Numbered from the stretch's first letter, positions 27,009 through 36,217 are shown. The stretch: 64,000 nucleotides of DNA from Aeromonas lusitana (GCF_002812985.1 NZ_PGCP01000022.1:1-64000); one strand, 5' to 3'. Numbers and translations are program-made. The notes: a model not told the origin generated them from the letters alone.

Positions 27009-27956
27009 ATGGAAAAGAAACTGACCATCCTCGACATCGCCCGCCTCTCGGGCGTCGGCAAGTCGACCGTCTCCCGGGTGCTCAACCAGGATCCCAAGGT
27101 CAAACCCCAGACCCGGGAGAAGGTGGAGCAGGTTATCGCCGAACACGGCTTCGTGCCGAGCAAGTCGGCCCGCGCCATGCGCAGCCAGAGCCAGCAGGTG
27201 GTGGGCATCATAGTCTCGCGGCTCGATTCCAGCTCGGAGAATCAGGCGGTGCGCGGCATGCTGGAGACCCTCTACGCCCGCGGCTATGACGCCGTGCTGA
27301 TGGAGAGCAAGTTCTCCCCCGCCAAGGTGAGCGAGCATCTGGCGGTACTGGCAAGGCGCGGGGTGGACGGCATCATCTTGTTCGCCTTCAATGACCTCGA
27401 TTACGCTGCCATGACCCCATACCGGGAGAAGCTGGTGCTGGTGGCGCGGGAATATCCAGGATTTTCCTCCGTCTGCTTCGACGATGCCGGCGCCGTGCGC
27501 ACCATGCTGGCCCAGCTGGAGCAACGGGGTGCCCGCGACATCGCCTATCTCGGGGTGGACGTGTCGGATCTCACCACGGGCCAGCGCCGCCTCGACGCCT
27601 ATCTCGCCCACTGTGCCGAGCGGGGGCTGACGGCCCGCACGGCGCTCGGGGATCTCAGCCTGCAGAGCGGCTATCGGCTGGCGGCCGAGCTGCTCACCCC
27701 CAGCACCCAGGCCCTGGTCTGCGCCAGCGACACCCTCGCCATGGGAGCGGCCAAATACCTGCAGGAGCAGGGCCGCAGCGAGGTGCTGGTGACCGGTCTT
27801 GGCAACAATCCCCTGCTCGGTTTTTTGTTCCCCAACGCCCTCAGCCTGGATCTCGGCTACAAGGGGGCAGGCGAGCAGGCGGCCCGCCAGTTGCTCGGCC
27901 AGATAGAGCAAGGCAGAGCACCCCAGGCCACCATAGCCCCCAGCCAGCTCTTGTGA
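27009..27956 (+). CDS. treR: Trehalose operon repressor
   Basis: A 315-residue LacI-family regulator. The helix-turn-helix (ILDIARLSGVGKSTVSRVLNQ) and hinge helix (SKSARAMRSQSQQVVGIIV) are followed by a periplasmic-binding-like effector domain. E. coli TreR (315 aa) responds to trehalose 6-phosphate. A perfect 20-base palindrome stands 54 bases after its stop, ahead of treB, and is its probable operator. Confidence 0.93.
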   Translation: MEKKLTILDIARLSGVGKSTVSRVLNQDPKVKPQTREKVEQVIAEHGFVPSKSARAMRSQSQQVVGIIVSRLDSSSENQAVRGMLETLYARGYDAVLMESKFSPAKVSEHLAVLARRGVDGIILFAFNDLDYAAMTPYREKLVLVAREYPGFSSVCFDDAGAVRTMLAQLEQRGARDIAYLGVDVSDLTTGQRRLDAYLAHCAERGLTARTALGDLSLQSGYRLAAELLTPSTQALVCASDTLAMGAAKYLQEQGRSEVLVTGLGNNPLLGFLFPNALSLDLGYKGAGEQAARQLLGQIEQGRAPQATIAPSQLL

Positions 27957-28009
27957 CTGCCATCACCTCCCATTGAGCAAGATTCACCCATTTTGTGACA
28001 CTCACCACG

Positions 28010-28029
28010 AAATGGGAACGTTCCCATTT
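28010..28029 (+). promoter_or_regulatory. TreR operator
   Basis: AAATGGGAAC and GTTCCCATTT form an uninterrupted 20-base palindrome with the central CG step typical of LacI-family operators. It touches a possible -35 (TTGATC, 28029-28034), so bound repressor would block the treBC promoter. A single CRP half-site (TGTGA) is at 27994-27998. Confidence 0.82.
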
Positions 28030-28147
28030 TGATCGTGAAAAATTGGTAGCATCCTAAATAGGCACTATACCAAGAACGCTCGGGTCCGCAGATTGGCCCA
28101 ACAGGGTGATGCATACCAAACTCACTAGAGTCACAGAGGGAAGACTC

Positions 28148-29578
28148 ATGTCCAAGATCAACGCACAACATCTGGCCCAGCTCATCGACAAGATCGGCGG
28201 CAAGGAGAACATAGCCACTGTCAGCCACTGCCTGACTCGGCTGCGCTTCGTGCTCAATGACCCGGCCAAGGCCGATCCCAAGGCCATCGAAACCATACCG
28301 GCGGTGAAGGGCAGCTTCACTCAGGGTGGCCAGTTCCAGGTGGTCATCGGCAACGAGGTGGAGGACTGGTACAAGGCGCTCACCCAGGAGATAGGCGTGA
28401 GCGGCGCCAGCAAAGAGAGCGCCAAGCAGGCGGCGCGCCAGAACATGAACCCGCTGGAGCGCGGCATCTCCCATCTGGCGGAGATCTTCGTGCCCCTGCT
28501 GCCCGCCATCATCACAGGCGGCCTGATCCTGGGCTTTCGCAACGTCATCGGCGACATCAAGATGTTCGACGACGGCACCCACACCCTCACCGAGATCAGC
28601 CAGTTCTGGGCCCAGGTCCACGCCTTCCTCTGGCTCTTGGGTGAAGCCATCTTCCACTTCCTGCCGGTCGGCGTCTGCTGGTCCGCGGTCAAGAAGATGG
28701 GCGGCTCCGAGATCCTGGGGATAGTGCTCGGGATCACCCTGGTCTCCCCGCAACTGATGAACGCCTACGGCATCGGCCAGCAGACCCCGGAAGTGTGGGA
28801 CTTCGGCCTGTTCGTCATCCAGAAGGTCGGCTATCAGGCCCAGGTCATCCCGGCCCTGCTGGCGGGTGTCTTCCTCGCCTGGGTGGAGACCAACCTCAAG
28901 CGCATCATCCCGGCCTATCTCTACCTGGTGATAGTGCCCTTCATCTCCTTGCTGCTGGCAGTGATCGTCGCACACGCCCTCATAGGCCCGTTCGGCCGCT
29001 GGATTGGTGAAGGCGTCGGTTTTGCCGCCAAGGCTGCCATGACAGGATCCTTCGCCCCCATAGGCGCCGCCCTGTTCGGCTTCCTCTATGCCCCCCTGGT
29101 CATTACCGGCATCCACCACACCACCAACGCGGTGGATCTGCAGCTGATGCAGAGCATGGGTGGCACCCCGATCTGGCCGCTGATCGCCCTGTCCAATATC
29201 GCCCAGGCCTCCGCCGTGCTCGGCATCATCCTGATCAGCCGCAAGGAGAATGAGCGGGAGATCTCGGTACCTGCCGCCATCTCCGCCTACCTCGGGGTGA
29301 CCGAGCCGGCCATGTACGGCATCAACCTCAAATACAAGTTCCCCATGCTGTGCGCCATGGTGGGCTCGAGCTGTGCTGCCCTCATCTGCGGTTTCGCCGG
29401 GGTGATGGCCAACGGCATCGGGGTCGGTGGCCTGCCGGGCATCCTCTCCATCCAGCCGCAATACTGGGGCATCTACGCCATCGCCATGCTGGTGGCCATC
29501 GTCGTCCCCGTCGTACTGACCCTGCTGGTCTACAAACGCCAGCAAGCCGCCGGCAAGCTGGAACTGACCGCCGCCTGA
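28148..29578 (+). CDS. treB: PTS trehalose transporter, EIIBC
   Basis: A 476-residue protein: an EIIB domain (residues 1-90) with phospho-accepting Cys28 in VSHCLTRLRF, and an EIIC membrane domain with about ten helices from residue 105. It imports trehalose as trehalose 6-phosphate. There is no EIIA domain, so glucose EIIA (Crr) encoded elsewhere must serve it, as in E. coli. GAGGGA precedes the ATG at 28148 by 6 bases. Confidence 0.94.
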   Translation: MSKINAQHLAQLIDKIGGKENIATVSHCLTRLRFVLNDPAKADPKAIETIPAVKGSFTQGGQFQVVIGNEVEDWYKALTQEIGVSGASKESAKQAARQNMNPLERGISHLAEIFVPLLPAIITGGLILGFRNVIGDIKMFDDGTHTLTEISQFWAQVHAFLWLLGEAIFHFLPVGVCWSAVKKMGGSEILGIVLGITLVSPQLMNAYGIGQQTPEVWDFGLFVIQKVGYQAQVIPALLAGVFLAWVETNLKRIIPAYLYLVIVPFISLLLAVIVAHALIGPFGRWIGEGVGFAAKAAMTGSFAPIGAALFGFLYAPLVITGIHHTTNAVDLQLMQSMGGTPIWPLIALSNIAQASAVLGIILISRKENEREISVPAAISAYLGVTEPAMYGINLKYKFPMLCAMVGSSCAALICGFAGVMANGIGVGGLPGILSIQPQYWGIYAIAMLVAIVVPVVLTLLVYKRQQAAGKLELTAA

Positions 29579-29597
29579 CCCTTGACGGAAAAACACG

Positions 29598-29620
29598 AGG
29601 CGCAGCCCTGTGCTGCGCCT
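29598..29620 (+). other. Intercistronic hairpin treB-treC
   Basis: AGGCGCAG (29598-29605) pairs with CTGCGCCT (29613-29620) across a seven-base loop. There is no strong T run, so it may stabilise the treB message or attenuate treC. Confidence 0.5.
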
Positions 29621-29644
29621 TGTCATGACAAGCAACACGAGAAC

Positions 29645-31312
29645 ATGACCATGAGCCAGACACCCTGGTGGCAGAGCGCCACGATTTACCAGATCTACCC
29701 CAAGAGCTTTCAGGACAGCGGTGCCCGTGGCACAGGTGACCTCAAGGGGATCATGGCCCGCCTCGATTACCTCAAGACCCTCGGCGTCGATGCCCTCTGG
29801 CTGACCCCCGTCTACGTCTCCCCCCAGGTGGACAACGGCTACGACATCGCCGATTACCTGAATATCGATCCCGCCTACGGCACCATGGCGGACTTCGAGG
29901 CCCTGCTGGCGGCGGCCCATGAGCGCAGTATCCGCATCGTGATGGATATCGTCGTCAACCACACCTCCACCCAGCATGCCTGGTTCCAATCCGCCCTGGG
30001 GAACAAGAACAGCCCCTACCGTGACTACTACATCTGGAAGGATCCGGTGGACGGCGGCGTGCCGAACAACTGGATCTCCAAGTTTGGCGGCAGCGCCTGG
30101 GAGCTGGATAGCGCCACGGATCAGTACTATCTGCACCTGTTTGCCCGCGAGCAGGCAGACTTGAACTGGGAAAACTCGGCGGTGCGGGCAGAAGTGAAGA
30201 AGATCATCCACTTCTGGGCCGACAAAGGCATAGATGGTTTTCGTCTCGACGTCATCAACCTCATCTCCAAGGATCAGCGCTTCCCGAACGATGACAGCGG
30301 CGATGGCCGCCGCTTCTACACAGACGGGCCACGCATCCATGAATTCCTGCAGGACGTGAGCCGCGAGGTGTTCGCCCCGGTAGGCGCCATGACGGTGGGT
30401 GAGATGTCCTCCACCTCCCTGGAGCACTGCCAGCGCTACGGCGCACTGGATGGCTCCGAGCTCTCCATGGTGTTCAACTTCCATCACCTGAAAGTCGACT
30501 ACCCGAATGGGGACAAGTGGACCAAGGCGCCGTTCGATTTCCTCGAGCTCAAGCGCATCTTCAACCACTGGCAGAGCGGCATGCACGGCAAGGCCTGGTC
30601 GGCCCTGTTCTGGTGCAACCACGATCAGCCGCGCATCGTCTCCCGCTTCGGCGACGAGGGGGAACATCGCGTGGTGGCCGCCAAGATGCTGGCCACCACC
30701 CTGCACGGCCTGCAGGGCACCCCCTATATCTATCAGGGGGAGGAGATCGGCATGACCAATCCGGGTTATGGCAGCATCCATGACTATCAGGACGTGGAGA
30801 GCCGCAACATCTTCGCCATCAAGCAAGCCGAGGGCATGAGCGAGGCCGAGATCCTCGCCATCCTGGGCGCCAAGTCGCGGGACAACTCCCGCACCCCCAT
30901 GCAGTGGAGCGATGCCCCCAACGCAGGTTTCACCCAAGGCACGCCCTGGCTCAAACCCGCCGCCAACTACCCGGCAATCAACGCAGAAGCCGCACTGGCG
31001 GACGCCGACTCCGTGTTCTGGCACTATCGGGATCTGATCGCCCTTCGCAAGGCGTACCCCATCTTCACCCAGGGGGATTACCAGGAGCTGCTGCCGGGCC
31101 ACCCGCGTCTCTGGGCCTACGCCCGCCATTGGCAGGGCAAGGCACTGCTGGTGGTGAGCAATTTTTATGGGGAAACGGCCGAGTTTGCCCTCCCCAGCGG
31201 TATGGCAACCGGCAATGGACAACTGCTCCTTGGCAACTACCCGGACAGCCCGGAGCAGCCAAAATCCTGCACCCTGCGCCCCTACGAGTCAGTTATCTGG
31301 CTGATGGAATAG
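29645..31312 (+). CDS. treC: Trehalose-6-phosphate hydrolase
   Basis: A 555-residue GH13 enzyme (E. coli TreC: 551). Catalytic residues are visible in GFRLDVINLI (nucleophile Asp), VGEMSSTSLEH (acid Glu) and WCNHDQPR (third Asp). It cleaves trehalose 6-phosphate to glucose and glucose 6-phosphate. I chose the ATG at 29645; the open frame reaches 29582 but that would read through the hairpin, and an ATG at 29651 is a close alternative. Confidence 0.94.
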   Translation: MTMSQTPWWQSATIYQIYPKSFQDSGARGTGDLKGIMARLDYLKTLGVDALWLTPVYVSPQVDNGYDIADYLNIDPAYGTMADFEALLAAAHERSIRIVMDIVVNHTSTQHAWFQSALGNKNSPYRDYYIWKDPVDGGVPNNWISKFGGSAWELDSATDQYYLHLFAREQADLNWENSAVRAEVKKIIHFWADKGIDGFRLDVINLISKDQRFPNDDSGDGRRFYTDGPRIHEFLQDVSREVFAPVGAMTVGEMSSTSLEHCQRYGALDGSELSMVFNFHHLKVDYPNGDKWTKAPFDFLELKRIFNHWQSGMHGKAWSALFWCNHDQPRIVSRFGDEGEHRVVAAKMLATTLHGLQGTPYIYQGEEIGMTNPGYGSIHDYQDVESRNIFAIKQAEGMSEAEILAILGAKSRDNSRTPMQWSDAPNAGFTQGTPWLKPAANYPAINAEAALADADSVFWHYRDLIALRKAYPIFTQGDYQELLPGHPRLWAYARHWQGKALLVVSNFYGETAEFALPSGMATGNGQLLLGNYPDSPEQPKSCTLRPYESVIWLME

Positions 31313-31315
31313 TTG

Positions 31316-31945
31316 ATGACACAGATGAATACAGAAACGATGATTGAGCCACACAAAACACTGATGGCGCGGGGCCCGGAGTGGCAAAAGATGGTGGCCG
31401 GCGAGCCCTATGATGCCGCCGACCCCGAACTCAAGGCCGCCCGCGAGCGCTGCCGCGCCCTCTACCACAGCTTCAACACCCAGTGGCAGGAGAAGCCGGA
31501 GCGGGATGCCCTGCTAAGTGAACTGCTCGGCAGCCGGGGCACGGCCTGTGCCATCAATCCGCCGTTTTTCTGCGACTATGGCGCCAATATCCATGTGGGC
31601 GAGAACTTCTACGCCAACGTCAACTGCACCATCCTGGACGTCTGTGAGGTGCATATCGGCGACAACGTGCTGCTGGCGCCCGGAGTGCAGATCTACACCG
31701 CTGCCCACCCCGTCGCCGTCGTCCCGCGGGTGGCCGGGGTCGAGTTCGGCAAGCCGGTACGCATCGGCAACAACGTCTGGATCGGGGGCAGTACCGTCAT
31801 CTGCCCCGGCGTCACCATAGGGGACAACAGCGTGATCGGCGCGGGATCCGTGGTGACCAAAGACATTCCGGCTGGAGTGGTGGCGGTGGGCAACCCCTGC
31901 AAGGTGCTGCGCCCCATGACGGCGGAGGAGCTGGCCGGCGCTTGA
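31316..31945 (+). CDS. maa: Maltose/galactoside O-acetyltransferase family
   Basis: A 209-residue hexapeptide-repeat acetyltransferase. The N-terminal cap has MVAGEPYDAADPEL as in E. coli Maa, followed by left-handed beta-helix repeats and the active-site histidine in YTAAHPV. It transfers acetyl from acetyl-CoA to a sugar hydroxyl. It begins four bases after treC, so it is co-transcribed with the trehalose genes and may act on glucose or a disaccharide released there. The exact start among several ATGs (31316, 31322, 31340) is uncertain. Confidence 0.85.
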   Translation: MTQMNTETMIEPHKTLMARGPEWQKMVAGEPYDAADPELKAARERCRALYHSFNTQWQEKPERDALLSELLGSRGTACAINPPFFCDYGANIHVGENFYANVNCTILDVCEVHIGDNVLLAPGVQIYTAAHPVAVVPRVAGVEFGKPVRIGNNVWIGGSTVICPGVTIGDNSVIGAGSVVTKDIPAGVVAVGNPCKVLRPMTAEELAGA

Positions 31946-31975
31946 TCAGACGCCTCTTTCCGTTCAAACCACAAA

Positions 31976-31999
31976 AAAAGGCGCCTGATGGCGCCTTTG
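31976..31999 (+). terminator. Terminator of treBC-maa, bidirectional
   Basis: AAAGGCGCC and GGCGCCTTT pair around TGAT, with an A7 tract to the left and TTTG to the right. It can also stop the convergent gene at 32024-32623. Confidence 0.92.
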
Positions 32000-32023
32000 T
32001 TCTCTTCAGCAGTGGGCCCTCCC

Positions 32024-32623
32024 CTAATGCATAAACACGGGCCCGAAGCCGGATCCCCAGAGAATGGCGGTGCTCGCCAGCACGCAGACCAGCAACACCA
32101 GGCCGACCGTGACCACTGAGCTCGCATAGATGAAACCCTGCTCCTTGGGGATGTGCATCAGGATCGGCACACCGATATAGAGCAGGTAGACGGAATAGCT
32201 GAGCCCGATGAGACCTATGATCATCACGAACCAGAGGTGGGGGAAGAAGGCGGAGAAACCGACCATGAACAGAGGCGTCGAGGTATAGGCCGCCAGTTCG
32301 AGGGAGGTGGTGTAGCTGGGGTCCGCCCCGAAGGTGTGGCCCATCCAGTGCACCAGATAGGAGAGGGCGAAGACGCCGACGATAAGGGCCAGGTACATGG
32401 CCACCGACAGCACGAAGGCACTGTCTGCAGTCAATCTGATGGGATCGCCGACACCTATGCTCCAGCCGATATGCACGGCGGAATAGTAGGCGCAGACTGA
32501 TGGGATAAGGGCCACGATCAGGATGTGACTCAGGCTGTTCCTGAAGCTGTCGTGTCGCTCGTCTATGGTATGCCATTCGGTGTGAGGATGGGCATACAGT
32601 CCCCATAAATGATTCAATATCAT
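32024..32623 (-). CDS. Yip1-family inner-membrane protein (YohC-like)
   Basis: A 199-residue protein with about five membrane helices. HLWGLYAHPHTEWHTI and PSVCAYYSAVHIGWSIG closely follow the opening of E. coli YohC, a Yip1-domain protein of unknown function. Nothing nearby suggests a partner. Confidence 0.8.
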   Translation of the reverse strand: MILNHLWGLYAHPHTEWHTIDERHDSFRNSLSHILIVALIPSVCAYYSAVHIGWSIGVGDPIRLTADSAFVLSVAMYLALIVGVFALSYLVHWMGHTFGADPSYTTSLELAAYTSTPLFMVGFSAFFPHLWFVMIIGLIGLSYSVYLLYIGVPILMHIPKEQGFIYASSVVTVGLVLLVCVLASTAILWGSGFGPVFMH

Positions 32624-32938
32624 AGCGTTATTCCTTATCTGCTGTGATGGTTGACCGATCGGTAGCGCTCTCTCTCCTCTATCTTGTTGTCGCTTGTATC
32701 CCTTATTTGACCAAGGCTGAACGCCCGGCCATGCGCTTTAAATAAAGTCGCTCCAGACCCGATGCGTCAAGGATGGGCTGGCAACCCGCAGAAACAGACA
32801 AGCCCAGCGCGGCGGCTGGGCTTGTCAATGGGCGACCTGATATCAGTCATGAGGGTGGGTACCCTTTGTCACATCAGGGCAGGACTCCATTCACCTCAGG
32901 TCCGAGCCTTGGATGCGCCAACAGAGCCAGCATCGCCA
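32624..32938. other. Intergenic region with a minus-strand terminator
   Basis: 315 bases. A 12-bp perfect stem (32797-32808 with 32815-32826) around GCGGCG lies 113 bases after the stop of the channel gene; its minus-strand exit is TGTTTCTG, so it is a moderate terminator. The part next to 32623 should hold the promoter of the YohC-like gene. No further gene is seen. Confidence 0.6.
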
Positions 32939-34282
32939 TCAATATTGCTTGGTCTTGGAAGCGAAGCCCGCCAGGAAGAGACCGGTCAGGAACATGCCGC
33001 TGAACGCCTCTATGGCCGACAGCAACTGCAGCGGCGACGAGGTCTGGGAGATGTCCCCGTAGCCCAGGGTCACGAAGGTCACGATGCTGAAGTAGAGGGA
33101 GCGGCCAAGGTGGCCATGGGTGACGGATTCCGGCGCCAGGAAGTAGGTCAAGGTTGCCAGCAGGATCACCACCATGGACATCAGCAAGCTCCGGATCGGT
33201 CGCTCGCCAAAGCCCCAGGTGATGAAGCTGATGAACTTGGAGGCACATTTCAGGTAACACAGCAGGGAGAGCATGCCCTTCTTCAAGGGGCCGCTGCGCA
33301 GCCAGCTCTCCTTAAACAGCTCCCGCGGGCTCGCCAAGGACTTCATCTCGTGCAGCTTCTCCTGGTAGTAGGCATCGCCGGCATCGACGGTGTCCCCCAC
33401 ACTGGAGAAGATGCGCTTGGCATTGCGGTACAGCTTGCTGGCCTCGCTGTGATCGATGCGGCCATTCTCGTTGTAGACGACCTGCACCTTGTCCAGGTTG
33501 GTGTGCTCCATGGTGGCATCGAAGCTCTTGGCACGGACGTTGAAGTTCTTCAGGACGGCCCGAGAGGAGTGGAACCGTATCTCCTCGCACTCTATGGTGA
33601 AGTCTTGGAACACACCGTCTTCCAGCGCCAGCTCCCGCTTCTTGGCCCAGGCCCTGTGATCCCACAGCAGGGAATCGAACAGATCCAGCCCTATCACACC
33701 GCCGTTGACCCGCACCCCCTTGGCCGAGCAGTGCCACAGGTAGACCTTGGAGTTATTGATGGCACCATCCAGGGAGAGCTCGTCGAGGCAGGTGAAATCC
33801 AGCAGACGCCCGGAGATGATGGGGCTCTTGAGTTCGACGCCGCCGATGTTGAGCAGGCTGTGCTTGCCGAGCACCTGGGCCTCCCCTTTGTTGTTTTCCG
33901 AGACCGACAGCAGGCTCTGCACCCGCTTGGCCGCCTCCTTGCCATACTTGCCGGTCAGCCACATGAGATAAGGCTCAAAGCGAACCTCAGAGCGGATGAG
34001 GCCGCTCTTGCGCAAGGATTCCAGCGCGCTCGATGCCGTCTCATACAGCCTCGTCTTGTCGTCACTCATGTAGACGCAGAGGCTGAGCACGCAGCGCGAG
34101 CTGATGAATCGCGCCATCCCGATCTGGAAGATCACCCCCTTGTCGATCTTCTGGTCGGCCATCCAGTCGCTGAAATAGGGCAGGGAGACCACCAGCAGAT
34201 CCCAGATGTGCGGGTAGTCATTCTCCCGCCGCCACTCATTGAACTGCTCGGGGGAAAGCTGCCAGAGCTCGGTTGCATTCAT
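32939..34282 (-). CDS. Two-helix potassium channel with large soluble N-terminal domain
   Basis: A 447-residue protein. Residues about 1-130 are soluble and helical; about 130-280 have short alternating hydrophobic strands (LLNIGGVELKSP, LLDFTCLDELSLDG, VYLWHCSAKGVRV, FQDFTIECEEIRF, AVLKNFNVRAKSFD) that look like a degenerate pentapeptide or beta-helix fold; about 285-320 is a helical segment (EASKLYRNAKRIF, then AYYQEKLHEMKS) usual in pentapeptide-linked channels. The C-terminus has membrane helix 1, the selectivity filter TLGYGD near residue 410, and membrane helix 2. It should pass K+; the N-terminus may be a sensor. It is monocistronic. Confidence 0.8.
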   Translation of the reverse strand: MNATELWQLSPEQFNEWRRENDYPHIWDLLVVSLPYFSDWMADQKIDKGVIFQIGMARFISSRCVLSLCVYMSDDKTRLYETASSALESLRKSGLIRSEVRFEPYLMWLTGKYGKEAAKRVQSLLSVSENNKGEAQVLGKHSLLNIGGVELKSPIISGRLLDFTCLDELSLDGAINNSKVYLWHCSAKGVRVNGGVIGLDLFDSLLWDHRAWAKKRELALEDGVFQDFTIECEEIRFHSSRAVLKNFNVRAKSFDATMEHTNLDKVQVVYNENGRIDHSEASKLYRNAKRIFSSVGDTVDAGDAYYQEKLHEMKSLASPRELFKESWLRSGPLKKGMLSLLCYLKCASKFISFITWGFGERPIRSLLMSMVVILLATLTYFLAPESVTHGHLGRSLYFSIVTFVTLGYGDISQTSSPLQLLSAIEAFSGMFLTGLFLAGFASKTKQY

Positions 34283-34624
34283 ACATTACCTCGATAGCAA
34301 ATAGGCCCTGTCAGGCATAGTCCGAGAGAAGGAGTCAGGTACGAAAGCCTTGGCCGATATGGCTGGCCTGATGCAGGGGATCGGCGTGGTCAACGTCCGT
34401 TACGCCACCATACTAGGCGAGAAGCGAGAGATAAGTCACTGATAGAGAATAAAGAAAGGGCAGGCTGCGACAGCTTGCTGTCCGCTTGAACAAGGGTTGA
34501 GCGCATGGAAGAAGAGATGCATAAGCGCGCCATACGGCGCTCGTCGCTCTCTCTGAATCGCGGATAAACAAGAGGGGATGCAATGGCATCCCCTCTTCAC
34601 ATTTGGACTGGGTCAGCAGTCAAC
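34283..34624. other. Intergenic region between ompA-type gene and channel gene
   Basis: 342 bases. Near 34625 is the terminator of the porin gene: AAGAGGGGATGC (34571-34582) pairs with GCATCCCCTCTT (34587-34598). Two short hairpins, GACAGC/GCTGTC (34469-34482) and GCGCC/GGCGC (34527-34540), lie in the middle. The rest should carry the channel gene's promoter. A 28-codon frame from 34358 has no supporting signal. Confidence 0.55.
34571..34598 (-). terminator. Terminator of the OmpA-family gene
   Basis: A 12-bp perfect stem with a four-base loop, followed on the minus strand by GTTTAT, 27 bases after the stop codon. Confidence 0.85.
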
Positions 34625-35632
34625 TTACTGCTGCACTTCCTGCACGCCGGAGACGCGCACTTCCACGCGGCGATCCGGGGAGAGGCAGGCGATCTGCTCG
34701 CTCTTGCCCTTGACGCCGTCACATTGGGTGCCGGTCACAGGGTCGGCTTCGCCACGCCCTTCGACGGAGATCTTGCTGGCCGGCAGCCCCTTGCTCACCA
34801 GGAAGTCGGCGACGCTGCGTGCCCGCTCTTCCGACAGCTTCTGGTTGTACGCCTCGGAACCGATGCGATCCGAGTAGCCAATCACCACGGCGCTGCCATC
34901 CTTGGGCTGGGACTCGACGATCTGCTGATACAGACCATTCATGGCCTCGACCCCTTCCGGTTTCAGCTCGGCCTTGCCAAAGGCAAACAGCACGTCCGAG
35001 TTCAGGGTGAAGTTCTTCTCGACGACCACGGGCGCCGCGGTCGCAACGACGGGGGCTGCCACAGGTGCCACATAGGAGGTACGGAACGGATGGTAGACGG
35101 CTTCCAGGGTAGTCACGCTCTGGTTGGATTTGTACTGTTCACCCGTGTAGGTGGTCAAGTCAGCCACATCCCACATGTAGCGGTAGCGCGCCTGCAGATC
35201 CAGCGCGTCGTTCAGCTTGTAGGTCAGGCCGACACCGGCCATCGGCGACACGCGGGAGTCGCTGTTGTTCAGACCGTCGGTATGGGACCAGTAGGCACCC
35301 GCCTCACCGAACAGGGAGAAGTCCTCACCAAGCGGCAGACGGCCGATACCGGACAGGGTAGCGCCCTGGTTCTCGTAGCGATCGCCATCGGTATTGCCAC
35401 GACCGGCGTACTGGTAACCCAGCTCGGTGCCGAAGTATTCATTGAAGTTGTAACCCATGAAGAGGTTGGCCGCGGCCGCATCTTCGGTACCACTCTCGAC
35501 CCCTTCAACCTTGTTCAGGCCATTGAAGTGGGCGGCACCGACCCCGGCACCGAAGTAGATGTCGTCGCTTGCGTGTGCAACCGTGCTCGCCAGTGCCAAT
35601 GCAATCCATACAGGTTTCAGTCTTAAGTTCAT
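34625..35632 (-). CDS. OmpA-family outer membrane protein
   Basis: A 335-residue protein: signal peptide (cleavage after AHA, about residue 21), an eight-stranded barrel (about 22-185), an Ala/Val/Pro linker, and a periplasmic OmpA domain binding peptidoglycan. The barrel start DDIYFGAGVGAAHF and the domain motifs YSDRIGSEAYNQKLSEERA and SPDRRVEV are diagnostic. A cysteine pair flanks the late loop (TQCDGVK, IACLSPD). It links outer membrane and cell wall. The ATG at 35632 is chosen; GAGG lies 5 bases upstream, and the in-frame GTG just before it is too close. Confidence 0.9.
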   Translation of the reverse strand: MNLRLKPVWIALALASTVAHASDDIYFGAGVGAAHFNGLNKVEGVESGTEDAAAANLFMGYNFNEYFGTELGYQYAGRGNTDGDRYENQGATLSGIGRLPLGEDFSLFGEAGAYWSHTDGLNNSDSRVSPMAGVGLTYKLNDALDLQARYRYMWDVADLTTYTGEQYKSNQSVTTLEAVYHPFRTSYVAPVAAPVVATAAPVVVEKNFTLNSDVLFAFGKAELKPEGVEAMNGLYQQIVESQPKDGSAVVIGYSDRIGSEAYNQKLSEERARSVADFLVSKGLPASKISVEGRGEADPVTGTQCDGVKGKSEQIACLSPDRRVEVRVSGVQEVQQ

Positions 35633-35858
35633 CACAACCTCGTCGATGCTAGTTACGGGCGCATGGCCCTTGTTCTATATGAGCACCATTGTACCGACCA
35701 GTTCTTGTACAGGAGCTTAAGCGCAGAGACCTTTGCGGTGCATTTACTGTCTGTTTTTTATGCACTTCCTGCTCTATCCCAGTCCATTCAGGGCGGATCT
35801 TGGCAAGTGCATAATGATGATGGGCATGGCGGAGGGGCTGGTGCGAGGACATAAAAAA

Positions 35859-35884
35859 AGACCCTTGTCTTGCGACAAGGGTCT
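35859..35884 (-). terminator. Terminator of the tRNA operon
   Basis: AGACCCTTGTC pairs with GACAAGGGTCT around a four-base loop; on the minus strand it is followed by T7. It lies 7 bases after tRNA-Asn. Confidence 0.95.
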
Positions 35885-35890
35885 CTTGAA

Positions 35891-35966
35891 TGGCTCCTCC
35901 TACTGGACTTGAACCAGTGACATACGGATTAACAGTCCGCCGTTCTACCGACTGAACTAAGGAGGA
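35891..35966 (-). tRNA. tRNA-Asn (GTT)
   Basis: 76 bases with encoded CCA. The minus strand reads TCCTCCTTAGTTCAGTCGG at the start and carries GTT in GGACTGTTAATCC, nearly identical to E. coli tRNA-Asn. Last gene of the tRNA operon. Confidence 0.97.
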
Positions 35967-36010
35967 ATTAACTATTGGAGACCAGATATTGCTATCTCAT
36001 CATCCTTTAT

Positions 36011-36086
36011 TGGTGCCCAGAGACGGAATCGAACCGCCGACACGGGGATTTTCAATCCCCTGCTCTACCGACTGAGCTATCTGGGC
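36011..36086 (-). tRNA. tRNA-Phe (GAA)
   Basis: 76 bases with CCA and anticodon GAA in GGGATTGAAAATCCC. Identical to the copy at 36218-36293. Confidence 0.97.
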
Positions 36087-36089
36087 AAA

Positions 36090-36165
<76 letters not shown>

Positions 36166-36217
36166 ACACTTTAAACCATTGTGCATGAACAAATTTTCAC
36201 TTCATGGCACCAAAACT

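Noticed and set aside
27857..31222. A 1121-codon open frame on the minus strand across treR, treB and treC
   Set aside because: It is antisense to three well-conserved genes and is kept open by GC-rich third positions; the product has no recognisable domain and is low in complexity.
32762..34297. A 511-codon plus-strand frame opposite the channel gene
   Set aside because: The minus-strand frame has a complete pore motif and membrane helices; this one has none.
34358..34444. A 28-codon frame (MAGLMQGIGVV...) between the porin and channel genes
   Set aside because: It has a plausible-looking peptide but no ribosome binding site or promoter, and too little length to judge.
35649..35852. Small frames on both strands upstream of the OmpA-family gene
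   Set aside because: No ribosome binding sites and His/Arg-rich products; the region should hold the porin promoter.
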